A DNA stretch of 64,000 bases, from contig JAEWTL010000013.1 of NCBI GenBank assembly GCA_023459495.1, positions 310,001-374,000 on the forward strand, in the 5' to 3' direction. Shown here in pieces: positions 42,087-50,313 of this stretch. A program made the position numbers and the translations under genes. Within the stretch, counting starts at the first letter, position 1; the number at the start of each line of letters is the position of its first letter. Source of the DNA: Bacillota bacterium (lineage in GTDB: Bacteria; Bacillota; Clostridia; Christensenellales; SZUA-584). Below the pieces are notes generated by a model that had not been told where the DNA came from, made no database searches, and was given only the letters and a program-made list of their open reading frames with translations.

Positions 42087-42908
42087 TTAACTCAGCTCAG
42101 CCAGCGCTTTTTCAAGCTGGTCCTTGTCCGGCGCTGTGCCGTGCCAGCCTGCTTTGTTCTCCATGAAGGAGACGCCCTTGCCTTTGATTGTACGCGCCAG
42201 AACGACCGTGGGCCTGCCCTTGCACGTCATCGCCTCTTTAAAAGCTGCTTCGATCGCAGCGACGTCATGTCCGTCCGTCTCGAGGACGTTCCAGTTAAAC
42301 GCCGCCCATTTATCTGCCAGCGGCTCAATCGACATGACCTGATCGACCCGGCCGTCAATCTGCAGGCCGTTGCAGTCCACGATCCCGCAAAGGTTATCCA
42401 GACCGTAATGTCCGGCTGTCATTGCCGCCTCCCATATCTGTCCTTCCTGCAGTTCACCATCACCCATCATGCAGTAGACACGGTAGCTTTCCCCGTTCGA
42501 CCGCGCCCCCAGCGCAATACCCGCCGCCACGGAGAGCCCCTGCCCCAGCGAGCCTGCCGACACCTCGATTCCGGGCGTTTTTTCCATGCAGGGATGCCCC
42601 TGCAGCATGCAGCCATATTTTCTGAGCCCGCTCAGTTCCCCGGCAGGAAAATATCCGCAGTCTGCCAACACGGCATACAGCGCCGGGCATATATGGCCTT
42701 TGGACAATATGAACCTGTCCCTTTCCTTCCAGTCCGGGTTCCGGGGGTCATGATTCAAAACGTTGTTATATAAAACCCCTAAGATATCGATCGCCGACAA
42801 CGAGCCTCCCGGATGCCCGGACCCGGCCCTGTGGATCATTTTTAATATCTCGATACGAAGGTGCCTCGTCTTTTCATTCAACTCTTCACTGTTTAAGAGC
42901 TTTTTCAC
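42087..42908 (-). CDS. Transketolase, N-terminal subunit
   Basis: 273 residues, the thiamine-diphosphate-binding half: HRAGSGHPGGSLSAIDILG, GSLGQGLSVAAGIALG, CMMGDGELQEGQIWEAAMTAG (GDG ThDP/Mg motif) and IVDCNGLQIDG. GTG 42908 has AAAGGAGGAGG just upstream. A terminator (42944-42977) stands between the preceding RraA-like gene and this start, so translation and transcription of the distal operon may be set separately. Confidence 0.92.
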   Translation of the reverse strand: MKKLLNSEELNEKTRHLRIEILKMIHRAGSGHPGGSLSAIDILGVLYNNVLNHDPRNPDWKERDRFILSKGHICPALYAVLADCGYFPAGELSGLRKYGCMLQGHPCMEKTPGIEVSAGSLGQGLSVAAGIALGARSNGESYRVYCMMGDGELQEGQIWEAAMTAGHYGLDNLCGIVDCNGLQIDGRVDQVMSIEPLADKWAAFNWNVLETDGHDVAAIEAAFKEAMTCKGRPTVVLARTIKGKGVSFMENKAGWHGTAPDKDQLEKALAELS

Positions 42909-42943
42909 CTTGCCTCCTCCTTTATTCGGGACCATCTCCGGCT

Positions 42944-42977
42944 AAAAAATTAGGCCACCAGCCTTTAGCCGGTGGCC
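42944..42977 (-). terminator. Internal terminator between the RraA-like gene and transketolase
   Basis: GGCCACC/GGTGGCC stem (42953-42977) followed on the minus strand by TAATTTTTTAG; 39 nt past the RraA-like stop and 36 nt before the transketolase start. Confidence 0.75.
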
Positions 42978-43015
42978 GTTGAATATAATCCGGATGCTTG
43001 TATTGGTTTATATGA

Positions 43016-43723
43016 CTATCTGAGTTTTGCCATCTCACCGCGCCACTGGCGCAGCTGCGCTACCGTGGGCTTTTCCCTGGTCTGAATGGCTTTGCGGCAG
43101 GGCTCAAGAACGCTCAGCTCCGCCTTGACCACCCTGCGGCAGGCTTCCGCCAGCTGCGGGGCCACTTCCGCGGGAATGATGACAGCGCCGTGCCGGTCGG
43201 CATGGATCAGGTCCCCCGGATTGATGGTCAGGCCGCAGATCTCCACGGGGCAGTTCCGGTCCACCAAATGCGATTCGGCGCGCGCCACCATCAGCTCCGT
43301 AGAAAAGAAATAGAAATCCATCGCGCTGACTTCGTTCAGGTCCCGCACGCCTCCGGCTGTGATGGTGCCCACAGCGCCCAGCGACTTGAACGTGGTGGCC
43401 TGCACTTCGCCCCAGAACGATCCGATCGGGCGTTCATCGATGTCCTGAATCACCGCAACCGCAGGGCCTTCCGTTTCCCGTATATCTCCAAAGTACGCGA
43501 ACATCATGTCCTTCTGCTCTGCTGTGGGCGCTGTCCATCCCGAGACCTTCGCCGTAACCGCGTATCCAACCATCGGCTTGTTGCCCGGTGTACGCAATAC
43601 GAGCCCCGGATAGCAGAATCCCGCCGTATTGGAGCGCAGCTTAAATCCCTCCAGCGCGTTCCAAACCGTTGGGGAATCGAATTCCCGTAGCTCTTCCAGT
43701 TGTTCCTTTGACAAATCGTTCAT
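43016..43723 (-). CDS. RraA-family aldolase-like protein
   Basis: 235 residues of the RraA/HMG-aldolase family: DSPTVWNALEGF, VGYAVTAKVSGW, PAVAVIQDIDERPIGSFWGE, GAVGTITAGGVRDLNEV (Gly-x-x-x-D-Arg metal/substrate loop) and GDLIHADRHGAVIIP (Asp-x-x-Gly-Ala). Members are class II pyruvate aldolases/oxaloacetate decarboxylases or RNase E regulators. The RxxD metal-site elements present (GGVRD, HADRHG) favour the enzyme. ATG 43723 (GAGGAG, 9-nt spacing) is preferred over 43732. Follows a carboxylate transporter, so it may cleave the imported acid. Confidence 0.85.
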   Translation of the reverse strand: MNDLSKEQLEELREFDSPTVWNALEGFKLRSNTAGFCYPGLVLRTPGNKPMVGYAVTAKVSGWTAPTAEQKDMMFAYFGDIRETEGPAVAVIQDIDERPIGSFWGEVQATTFKSLGAVGTITAGGVRDLNEVSAMDFYFFSTELMVARAESHLVDRNCPVEICGLTINPGDLIHADRHGAVIIPAEVAPQLAEACRRVVKAELSVLEPCRKAIQTREKPTVAQLRQWRGEMAKLR

Positions 43724-43750
43724 TATCTTCATCTCCTCACTTAGTTTACA

Positions 43751-43774
43751 GGGGCGCCCGGGAGTGAGCGCCCC
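43751..43774 (-). repeat. GC-rich hairpin after the CitMHS transporter gene
   Basis: GGGGCGC/GCGCCCC arms with a 10-nt loop, 42 nt past the stop; no T-tract on the minus strand, so more likely an intercistronic stem-loop than a full terminator. Confidence 0.5.
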
Positions 43775-43815
43775 AATTTGCCGTGTATCGGTTATGTACC
43801 GTCAAGACTCAGTTG

Positions 43816-45108
43816 CTATTTCACGATCAACGCGGCCGCCAAAACCAAAACCGTTCCCAACGCAATGGACCACTTGAATACCGCTTTAAAGGATGTCTTG
43901 TAATCCAAACCCATCAAGCCCAACCCAAAGTACACTGTCGGGTTGGTCAGGCACAGGCTTGCTGCTATACAATGCCCCGCCACAAACATGCCTGCAATGG
44001 TCAGGCTGGAAATGCCGACCTGCGTGCCGACATGGATGATGACCGGCATGATTCCATACATAATCGCGTCCGCGCTTAGCAGATAGCCAAGCGGTGTAAT
44101 GAACAGGCCGATGATGATATGGATAAAGCTGTTGAATGACTCCGGAATGATGCTCGCGATGCCTGTAGCCAGCGCTTCAAACATACCGGTGCCGCTCATG
44201 ATGCCCAACAGGGCGCCGGCACCGATTATGGTATACACTGCGACCAGCAGGTTGCCCGCGTGCGCCTTCACCCGCGCATTCTGTTCTTTTACCGTCTTAT
44301 AGTTCAGCGGCAGCACAATGGCACAGCCAATCAAGAAGGCGATATATGACGGAACGCCGATGAACAATGCAACAATAATGATGACTGTAATCGCAGCATT
44401 GACCCAGAACAGCTTAGGCCGCCTCAGCGCTTTTTCCTCTTCGCTTGACTCACCGATAACGAGCTGAACGTTAGCGCCTTTAATGAACTCTCCGCGTTTT
44501 TCTTCTTTCCTCGAGACAATGAACAGGATACCGAAGCTTAACACGAGACCAATGATCTGAAGCGGAAGCAGTTGTTTATACAGAACCATAACGTCCGTGC
44601 CCAGCACCGCGGCCGCCCGTGCGGTTGGGCCGCCCCAGGGCAGCATGTTCATCACAGGCACAACCGTGCAGAAAACCAATGCCAGCAGGGTACGCCGTAT
44701 CTTCAGTTTGTCGAATACAATCAGCATCGGCGGAACCGTTACCATCAGGGTTGTAACGCCCTGGCCGTCAAGATGGGATGCCAGCGCGATGAGGGCTGTA
44801 ATGGCAACCACGCCGAATACGCTTTTTCCAACCAGCTTTGTCAGACCTCTGACGATGGGTTCAAATAGTCCGGCGTCCGACATCGTGCTGAAGTAAATCG
44901 TGGCCAGAATAAATAGTGCAGCGATAACCAAAACGTCGCTGATGCCCTCGTGCATGAACAGCATGGTGTCTTCAAACCCCGTGCCAATGATCAGTGCAAC
45001 GATGAGCGGGATGATCGCCATGATGTTTCCCGGCATAAAATTGCTTTTCAGGATTAATACCATTACGATTGCCAATATAAGTATGCAGCCCAAAATTAAC
45101 ATCATCAA
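43816..45108 (-). CDS. CitMHS-family carboxylate transporter
   Basis: 430 residues with about 11-12 membrane segments. The CitMHS signature is clear: SHLDGQGVTTLMVTVPPML and VMNMLPWGGPTARAAAVLG, which form the substrate/cation site in citrate-Mg/H symporters, and a second half-repeat LLSADAIMYGIMPV. A central cytosolic loop of about 40 charged residues (RKEEKRGEFIKGAN...) separates the halves. It should import a di- or tricarboxylate in complex with a divalent metal. Operon with RraA-like, AtuA-like and DUF4387 proteins. Confidence 0.9.
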   Translation of the reverse strand: MMMLILGCILILAIVMVLILKSNFMPGNIMAIIPLIVALIIGTGFEDTMLFMHEGISDVLVIAALFILATIYFSTMSDAGLFEPIVRGLTKLVGKSVFGVVAITALIALASHLDGQGVTTLMVTVPPMLIVFDKLKIRRTLLALVFCTVVPVMNMLPWGGPTARAAAVLGTDVMVLYKQLLPLQIIGLVLSFGILFIVSRKEEKRGEFIKGANVQLVIGESSEEEKALRRPKLFWVNAAITVIIIVALFIGVPSYIAFLIGCAIVLPLNYKTVKEQNARVKAHAGNLLVAVYTIIGAGALLGIMSGTGMFEALATGIASIIPESFNSFIHIIIGLFITPLGYLLSADAIMYGIMPVIIHVGTQVGISSLTIAGMFVAGHCIAASLCLTNPTVYFGLGLMGLDYKTSFKAVFKWSIALGTVLVLAAALIVK

Positions 45109-45184
45109 TACCTCTCCCTTTTTAAAATCAATTCGGTTCTCTCCAGAAACTTTTTTCTACTTGGTTACGGCAATGGATGGCTTT

Positions 45185-45490
45185 TTATATTTCAACATCC
45201 GTCAGGCGGATGTATTGTTGTCCCGCGTGCATATCGTTTTCGTATTTATGACCCTGGGGCTGCGGCCTTGGGAAAGAATACTTGATGATATACAAATCGT
45301 CCAAATAGAAAATCTTCATTTTGTCCGGGTCCACATGATACAGCTCCGATACCTTTTCCGGTGACAGGTTCGGAGAGCTTTTTATCATTTCATAGTCCTG
45401 CGCTGTCTCGCAAAATATCTCTACCGTAACCCAAAAGGGTCCGGCGTTTTTTGAGCGCACATAACGCGCGACATCTTTCAATGCTGTCAT
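45185..45490 (-). CDS. DUF4387 protein
   Basis: 101 residues: LKDVARYVRSKNAGPFWVTVEIFC near the start, LSPEKVSELYHVDPDKM in the middle, SFPRPQPQG and MHAGQQYIRLTDVEI at the end. This is the DUF4387 pattern. No membrane segment or cofactor motif. DUF4387 genes are regularly adjacent to AtuA/DUF1446 genes and may be the small subunit of the same enzyme (known association, function unproven). It starts 23 nt after the AtuA-like stop; ATG 45490 preferred over 45517. Confidence 0.83.
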   Translation of the reverse strand: MTALKDVARYVRSKNAGPFWVTVEIFCETAQDYEMIKSSPNLSPEKVSELYHVDPDKMKIFYLDDLYIIKYSFPRPQPQGHKYENDMHAGQQYIRLTDVEI

Positions 45491-45513
45491 TTTCGTTATC
45501 CTTCTTTCTGTTT

Positions 45514-46872
45514 TCAAATTTCGAAATATTCGAACTTTACCAGCTCCAACGGATCGTCCACATCCACCACGTGATGAAGCATAAACTCAAAGGTCTGGCC
45601 TCTCGGGCAGTCCACCGGAGAGAACGGGAACGCAAAGCTCGGCAGCTGCTTTGTAAAGTCCGCGGGGAAATGCAGCAGCAGCGGATTGAACAGCTTCGCG
45701 ATCTGCGTCGCCAGTTCCTGGGTGTTGGCGGTTACGGTCAGCAGCATTCCGATTTCGCGCGGCGCCGGTGTTCCTTCGGGAACAGGCCCGGCAATTACCG
45801 CATTGTAGCCGTAAGCCTTGAAGTTGAAAGAATAATCGTCCGGAGATATTCCGTTCTTCCGGATTAATTTTTCTGCGTATTCGCTGATGTTCCTGATCCA
45901 TTTTTCGGGATCCGCCATCACCTGCCGGTCGGCGATACCAATAAGGGAGATGTTTTGGTAACCGGTAGCGCGTGCGCCTTCCAGCTTCATCGTGTACTGC
46001 TCGGCGTGCTCGAATTTCGTACCCGTCACATATACCGTACAATCATCCACCTGCGTATACACCGCGTCCTTCGCCAGTATGGTTCCCGAAGGTTCGGTCA
46101 GCCGGAAAGGATCAACGTTCTCGTATATCAAATGCGCAGAAACCGTATAGGGCGTACAATGGGTGTTGCATAGCAGCGGCTTCACATAGAAGCCTTCCTC
46201 ATCGACGATCATGAAAACCCCGTCACCGCCTGCGCCGTCGGTACACTGATTGCCACACTCGACCGTTTTTGCGCCATGCCAGGTCGCCGCGACATTGCAT
46301 CCCATCATCAGCGGCACCGCCGCAATGATGGCCGTGTCGGTTGTTCTGCCGCACAGCACGATATCAGCGCCGTCATTTAAGGCCTTAATGAAGGGTTCTG
46401 CACCCATCAACGCAACGATGTTGCTGCACTGGTCAAAGGTTTCCCGCGTAATCTCAGGAGCGCCTTCCAGCGCATGAATCTTGCCCTCGTCCCATTTCTT
46501 TTTCAGTAGTTCGGGGTCCTGCTGAGAATAAACCTTGGCAACCTTGCCTTTCAGGCCTTCTTCTCTCATAATCTCGCTGGTGAGCTCCGCACACAGATCC
46601 ACCGTGGAATTGGTGCCGCATGTGGAACATGTGCCGATCAGCAGCGGTATATTCGCCTTTCTTGCTCCGATGATGGCGATCTTAAGGTCGTGCTTCAGCA
46701 TGGCCTTGGAATACTTGGACATACCCTTTGCCAGATAGGCCGGGCCCGAGTCGGTTGATCCTCCGTCTATGGCAATGACATCAGGCTTCATCGCCATTCC
46801 GGCGTCAAAAGATTCCTGATTAATACCAGCGCCCATTCCACCAATGGGCATTAATACTCTGCAGCTTTTCAT
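45514..46872 (-). CDS. AtuA-like (DUF1446) protein
   Basis: 452 residues. Landmarks of the AtuA family are MPIGGMGAGINQESFDAG, VIAIDGGSTDSGPAYLAKG, GTCSTCGTNSTVDLC, ADIVLCGRTTDTAIIAAVPLM and GGDGVFMIVDEEGFYVKPLLCNTHCTPYTVSAHLIYEN (start and end only needed). AtuA itself belongs to acyclic-terpene/citronellol degradation in Pseudomonas, with no defined reaction. Here the partner transporter is a carboxylate symporter, so a hydroxy- or unsaturated acid is likelier than a terpene. First gene of the minus-strand operon, AAAGGAG before ATG 46872, divergent from a LysR regulator. Confidence 0.83.
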   Translation of the reverse strand: MKSCRVLMPIGGMGAGINQESFDAGMAMKPDVIAIDGGSTDSGPAYLAKGMSKYSKAMLKHDLKIAIIGARKANIPLLIGTCSTCGTNSTVDLCAELTSEIMREEGLKGKVAKVYSQQDPELLKKKWDEGKIHALEGAPEITRETFDQCSNIVALMGAEPFIKALNDGADIVLCGRTTDTAIIAAVPLMMGCNVAATWHGAKTVECGNQCTDGAGGDGVFMIVDEEGFYVKPLLCNTHCTPYTVSAHLIYENVDPFRLTEPSGTILAKDAVYTQVDDCTVYVTGTKFEHAEQYTMKLEGARATGYQNISLIGIADRQVMADPEKWIRNISEYAEKLIRKNGISPDDYSFNFKAYGYNAVIAGPVPEGTPAPREIGMLLTVTANTQELATQIAKLFNPLLLHFPADFTKQLPSFAFPFSPVDCPRGQTFEFMLHHVVDVDDPLELVKFEYFEI

Positions 46873-47155
46873 TGTGGCTCCTTTACCTGGATTTATTTAT
46901 TTCATTTTTCATGGCTGATTAAAGTTTATAGAACCGGGTTCATACTCAATGTAATACACAACCGCCAATAAGTGAAATACTATTAAATTTATTATTGCTA
47001 TATGGTTTTCCCTATTATCGGATTGGTCACAGAATACAGTGTACATCCTTTTTTGCAATTGAAATATTGCGTGATCAGTCTATAATTGATTATAGAAAAA
47101 AAGCTATGATCTATACAGCCAACAATAGAGCAGCCTAATTTTGGAGGGTAATCAG
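46873..47155. promoter_or_regulatory. Divergent control region atuA-like / lysR
   Basis: Rightward promoter TTGAAA (47059-47064), 16-nt spacer, TATAAT (47081-47086) for the LysR gene. Leftward TTACAT (46954-46949), 18-nt spacer, TATAAA (46930-46925) for the AtuA-like operon. An AT-rich imperfect dyad runs 46977-47001, upstream of the leftward -35, where a LysR activator usually binds. Confidence 0.6.
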
Positions 47156-48079
47156 ATGAATGACCGGCAGCTGAAATATATCTTAGCGATTGCTGAAGAG
47201 GGGAATATCACAACCGCCGCGCAGAAACTGTTTATTTCTCAGCCCTCACTGAGCTATTTGCTTGCACACGTGGAAGAAGAGCTGGGCGTGAAACTATTCG
47301 ACCGCACGGTATCTCCTATGCCGCTTACTTTCGCCGGCGAGCATTATGTCAATGCGGCTAAAAAGATACTGAACATTCAAAACGAGCTGCATAATCAAAT
47401 CGACGACATTCTGGATTACCGCAGAAGCCGGCTGATCATTGGCTGCGGCGTCATGTTTTCGTCCATTCTGTTTCCCGCAGTTCTGCCGACCTTCATTAAA
47501 AACAATCCAGGCGTTCAAATCAAGTTGTATGAGGAAAGCTATTCATTGCTTGAAGAATTGTTGCTAAGCGGAAGCCTTGATCTGATGTTTGCCACCACAA
47601 CGATCGAGAATAAAACGTTGGAGCGCATTCCGCTGTATAATGAGGAGTTGGTGCTTCTGGCCTCTTTGGATTTTGTCCCGCCTGCCCTGACTGAAAAGGA
47701 AGGCTATCACTTCCCGGTTATCGATCTGAATTGCCTGAACGATCAGCCCTTTGTGCTGTTTAAGCATAAGCATCATGTCCGCAAAACAGCCGAGCGTATT
47801 TTTTCGGAACAGGGGTTTCACCCCACCATCATTTTGGAGACGGATAACTGGGAAACATGCTTTTTCATGGTAGCGGAGGGTTTGGCTTTTACTCTTCTGC
47901 CGTACTCCCCCTTGAGCAAAAACTTCCTTTCCGCAAATCTGGATAAGATTAAGCAGTACAGCGTAGAAGGCAACTATTCCCGCCACCTCTCGGCCTATTA
48001 CCGCAAAAGCACATATTACTCCAAGGTGGTCAGGTCTTTTATCGAAACGACCCAGACAATATTGGACGAACTGAAATAG
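47156..48079 (+). CDS. LysR-family transcriptional regulator
   Basis: 307 residues. N-terminal LysR winged helix LKYILAIAEEGNITTAAQKLFISQPSLSYLLAHVE (start at residue 5) and a two-lobe effector domain from about residue 90 (RLIIGCGVMFSSILFPAVLP, LLLSGSLDLMFATTT, VLLASLDFVPPAL, LETDNWETCFFMVAEGLAFTLLP). ATG 47156 with GGAGGG. Divergent from the AtuA-like operon, so it probably activates it in response to the imported acid. Confidence 0.92.
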   Translation: MNDRQLKYILAIAEEGNITTAAQKLFISQPSLSYLLAHVEEELGVKLFDRTVSPMPLTFAGEHYVNAAKKILNIQNELHNQIDDILDYRRSRLIIGCGVMFSSILFPAVLPTFIKNNPGVQIKLYEESYSLLEELLLSGSLDLMFATTTIENKTLERIPLYNEELVLLASLDFVPPALTEKEGYHFPVIDLNCLNDQPFVLFKHKHHVRKTAERIFSEQGFHPTIILETDNWETCFFMVAEGLAFTLLPYSPLSKNFLSANLDKIKQYSVEGNYSRHLSAYYRKSTYYSKVVRSFIETTQTILDELK

Positions 48080-48153
48080 CAACGGAAAGAAGGCCAATCG
48101 TACCGCCTGCGCAAAAGCAGACCCTTGCCACAGGCCGGTTTGACATTTTGCGA

Positions 48154-49035
48154 TCAGTCGATCTCAATACTCCATGAATTGGTATACGCTTCTCCGGCTT
48201 CCAGCCGAATCAGGCCAGGCTGCTGCTCGATATCCTCTACTACATCCTGACGTGAAGGCAATGACGCCCACGGTTCAATGCAAAGGTATGGCGCATCCGA
48301 GTTTGGTTTATGCCAAATACCTAAATACTCCATTTGCGGATAACAGACCGTAACGGCCTTGCTGTCCCTTTTTGATTTAAGGGTTACAGTCCTGTCCATA
48401 TGCTTCAATATGATCGCGTCATGATCAAAAAGTCCATGGTCTAGCGACAGATAACGCCCGTTTGCAAGCGCGAACGGCTCATCCTCACCGTTTACAAAGC
48501 AGGCCTCCGAGAATCCCTCCCTGACCGGGCTGCTTTCCTGACTGAACTCCAGATAGTAATCCGAAAACCCGAGCCCCTGAGTCAAAGGCACATTGAAACC
48601 GGGATGCCCGCCCAGCCCGAAATGCATGGCTGCCCGACCTTCGTTCCTGACCTCATACGTGATCAGGATGCGGTTTTCGGTGAGCTGATAGCGCACCCGG
48701 TAAGCAAAATCGTACGGATACAGGTCCAGCGTTTCCGCGCTGCTTTTCAGGCAGAATGTGATCCCCTGACCGCTGATATCCTCGGCCGACATCCGGGAAA
48801 ACCGGGCGAAGCCATGTATGGGCATATTATACAGCTTGGCGTTCACAAAATATTGTCCGCCCGTCAGCCTTCCGACATAGGGGAAAAGATTGATCGCCCT
48901 GTCCTCCCAGTATGTCGGATCTCCCTGCCACAGGTATTCCGTTTCGTCAGGGATCCTTATGGACTGCATCTCGGCACCCAATGCAGATATTGCGACCGCA
49001 ATACGGTCATTTTTTAACGTATAAATATCGCTCAT
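48154..49035 (-). CDS. Aldose 1-epimerase family protein (LacX-like)
   Basis: 293 residues. Beta-rich fold with FPYVGRLTGGQYFVN, HGFARFSRM (first His), FGLGGHPGFNVPL (second His) and CIEPWASLPSRQD (catalytic Glu in EPW). This is the LacX/YeaD-like branch of galactose mutarotases, which interconvert sugar anomers. All catalytic residues are present. It is a single gene convergent with the LysR gene, near galT. Exact sugar unknown. Confidence 0.88.
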   Translation of the reverse strand: MSDIYTLKNDRIAVAISALGAEMQSIRIPDETEYLWQGDPTYWEDRAINLFPYVGRLTGGQYFVNAKLYNMPIHGFARFSRMSAEDISGQGITFCLKSSAETLDLYPYDFAYRVRYQLTENRILITYEVRNEGRAAMHFGLGGHPGFNVPLTQGLGFSDYYLEFSQESSPVREGFSEACFVNGEDEPFALANGRYLSLDHGLFDHDAIILKHMDRTVTLKSKRDSKAVTVCYPQMEYLGIWHKPNSDAPYLCIEPWASLPSRQDVVEDIEQQPGLIRLEAGEAYTNSWSIEID

Positions 49036-49109
49036 ACACTACCCTCGCCGATCAGAATACTATTTTATATTCCAAAGTGCAATCCTGTTTTATAATCTTT
49101 TGGGTATAC

Positions 49110-49139
49110 TTGCCGCAGCCCTTTTTTTCATTGTATAAT
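49110..49139 (+). promoter_or_regulatory. Promoter of the UroD/MtaA-like gene
   Basis: TTGCCG (49110-49115), 18-nt spacer, TATAAT (49134-49139); leaves an untranslated leader of about 110 nt. Confidence 0.5.
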
Positions 49140-49255
49140 TGCAGTGCATAATTTCCGTGACATACTATTTGCATTCTTCTTTGACCGGCCGAACTGTCCC
49201 GGTGCGCACTGCAGCACACCCAGCATACCGATTTGCGATTTCTGCGAGGTGAATA

Positions 49256-50263
49256 ATGAACAGCTTTGAAAGAGTCTTTTCTGTGATGGAAGGCAAGAAG
49301 CCCGACCGGCTGCCCAATATGAATATTCTCATGCAGTTTGCGGCGCGTGAAATCAGCGTGAAGTATCGGGAATACTCCACGGATTACCGCAATATCGTGC
49401 ACGGCAACCTTGCCTGTGCCGAAAAATACGGCCTCGACTGCGTGACTGTGATGCAGGGGCCGATGTCAGAAGCACACGATTTAGGCGCGAAGGTCATCTT
49501 CCCCGAGGACGACGTGCCCTACTCCCCGGAACCGCTGATCCGTGCCCATGCGGACGTAAAGACGCTGTCAACGGTCGGCGTCCCTTCGGGCGGCAAGATG
49601 GAGAATATCGTCCGCGCAGTTGAAAGCTATGTGTCACAGGTAAAAGGCGAGCTACCGATCATCGGGTGGGTGGAAGGCTGTTTTGCGGAAGCGGCTGACC
49701 TGATGGGCGTCACTGAGTTTTTAACCACGCTGGCCGATCCGGATGAAGAAAGCTTTATTCGCGACCTGCTCGACATCATTCTCGAACAGGAGATCATCTT
49801 TGCACGCGCACAGATTGCCGCCGGAGCCGATATCATCGGCGTGGGCGACGCCATTGCTTCCGTAGCGGGCCCGGTATTTTATAGAAAGCTGGCCCGGGAA
49901 TATGAAGCGAAGCTGCTCGCGGCTATTCAGTCGGCAGGTGCAAAAACCAAGCTTCACATCTGTGGCAATATCCATCCCTTCCTTGCTGATATCCCGGTGG
50001 AATACTGCGATATTGTCGACGCAGACTGGATGGTGCCACTCAGCGATGCGGTGCGTATACTCGACGGTCGCTGCGTCCTCTGCGGCAACTATGATCCCGT
50101 AACGGTGCTGCTGTCCGGCACCTCGGCAGATGTCGACGCTGCCGTACGCGAATGTGCCGCCGTCGTCGGGCTTAAGCATTTCACCGCGGCGGGCTGCGAG
50201 GTGCCGCGGCATACGCCCCCTGAGAATCTGATGCAAATCAAACTTACGGCAGAGTCACTGTAA
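49256..50263 (+). CDS. Uroporphyrinogen decarboxylase/MtaA-family protein
   Basis: 335 residues, UROD-like barrel. Start MNSFERVFSVMEGKKPDRLPN is typical of the corrinoid-methyltransferase (MtaA/CmuA) branch. The zinc site is visible as LHICGN (His-x-Cys near residue 235-237) with a later Cys in VLCGNYDP, so a thiol-methyltransferase role is possible. The heme-type Arg/Asp set is absent. No corrinoid protein or methyltransferase partner lies nearby, so its task is unknown. ATG 49256 with a GAGGTG 5-6 nt upstream. Convergent with galT. Confidence 0.82.
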   Translation: MNSFERVFSVMEGKKPDRLPNMNILMQFAAREISVKYREYSTDYRNIVHGNLACAEKYGLDCVTVMQGPMSEAHDLGAKVIFPEDDVPYSPEPLIRAHADVKTLSTVGVPSGGKMENIVRAVESYVSQVKGELPIIGWVEGCFAEAADLMGVTEFLTTLADPDEESFIRDLLDIILEQEIIFARAQIAAGADIIGVGDAIASVAGPVFYRKLAREYEAKLLAAIQSAGAKTKLHICGNIHPFLADIPVEYCDIVDADWMVPLSDAVRILDGRCVLCGNYDPVTVLLSGTSADVDAAVRECAAVVGLKHFTAAGCEVPRHTPPENLMQIKLTAESL

Positions 50264-50313
50264 CTGCAGCTTGGCTCTTACAATATTTAAAGGAGCCCAC
50301 AACACACTGTACG

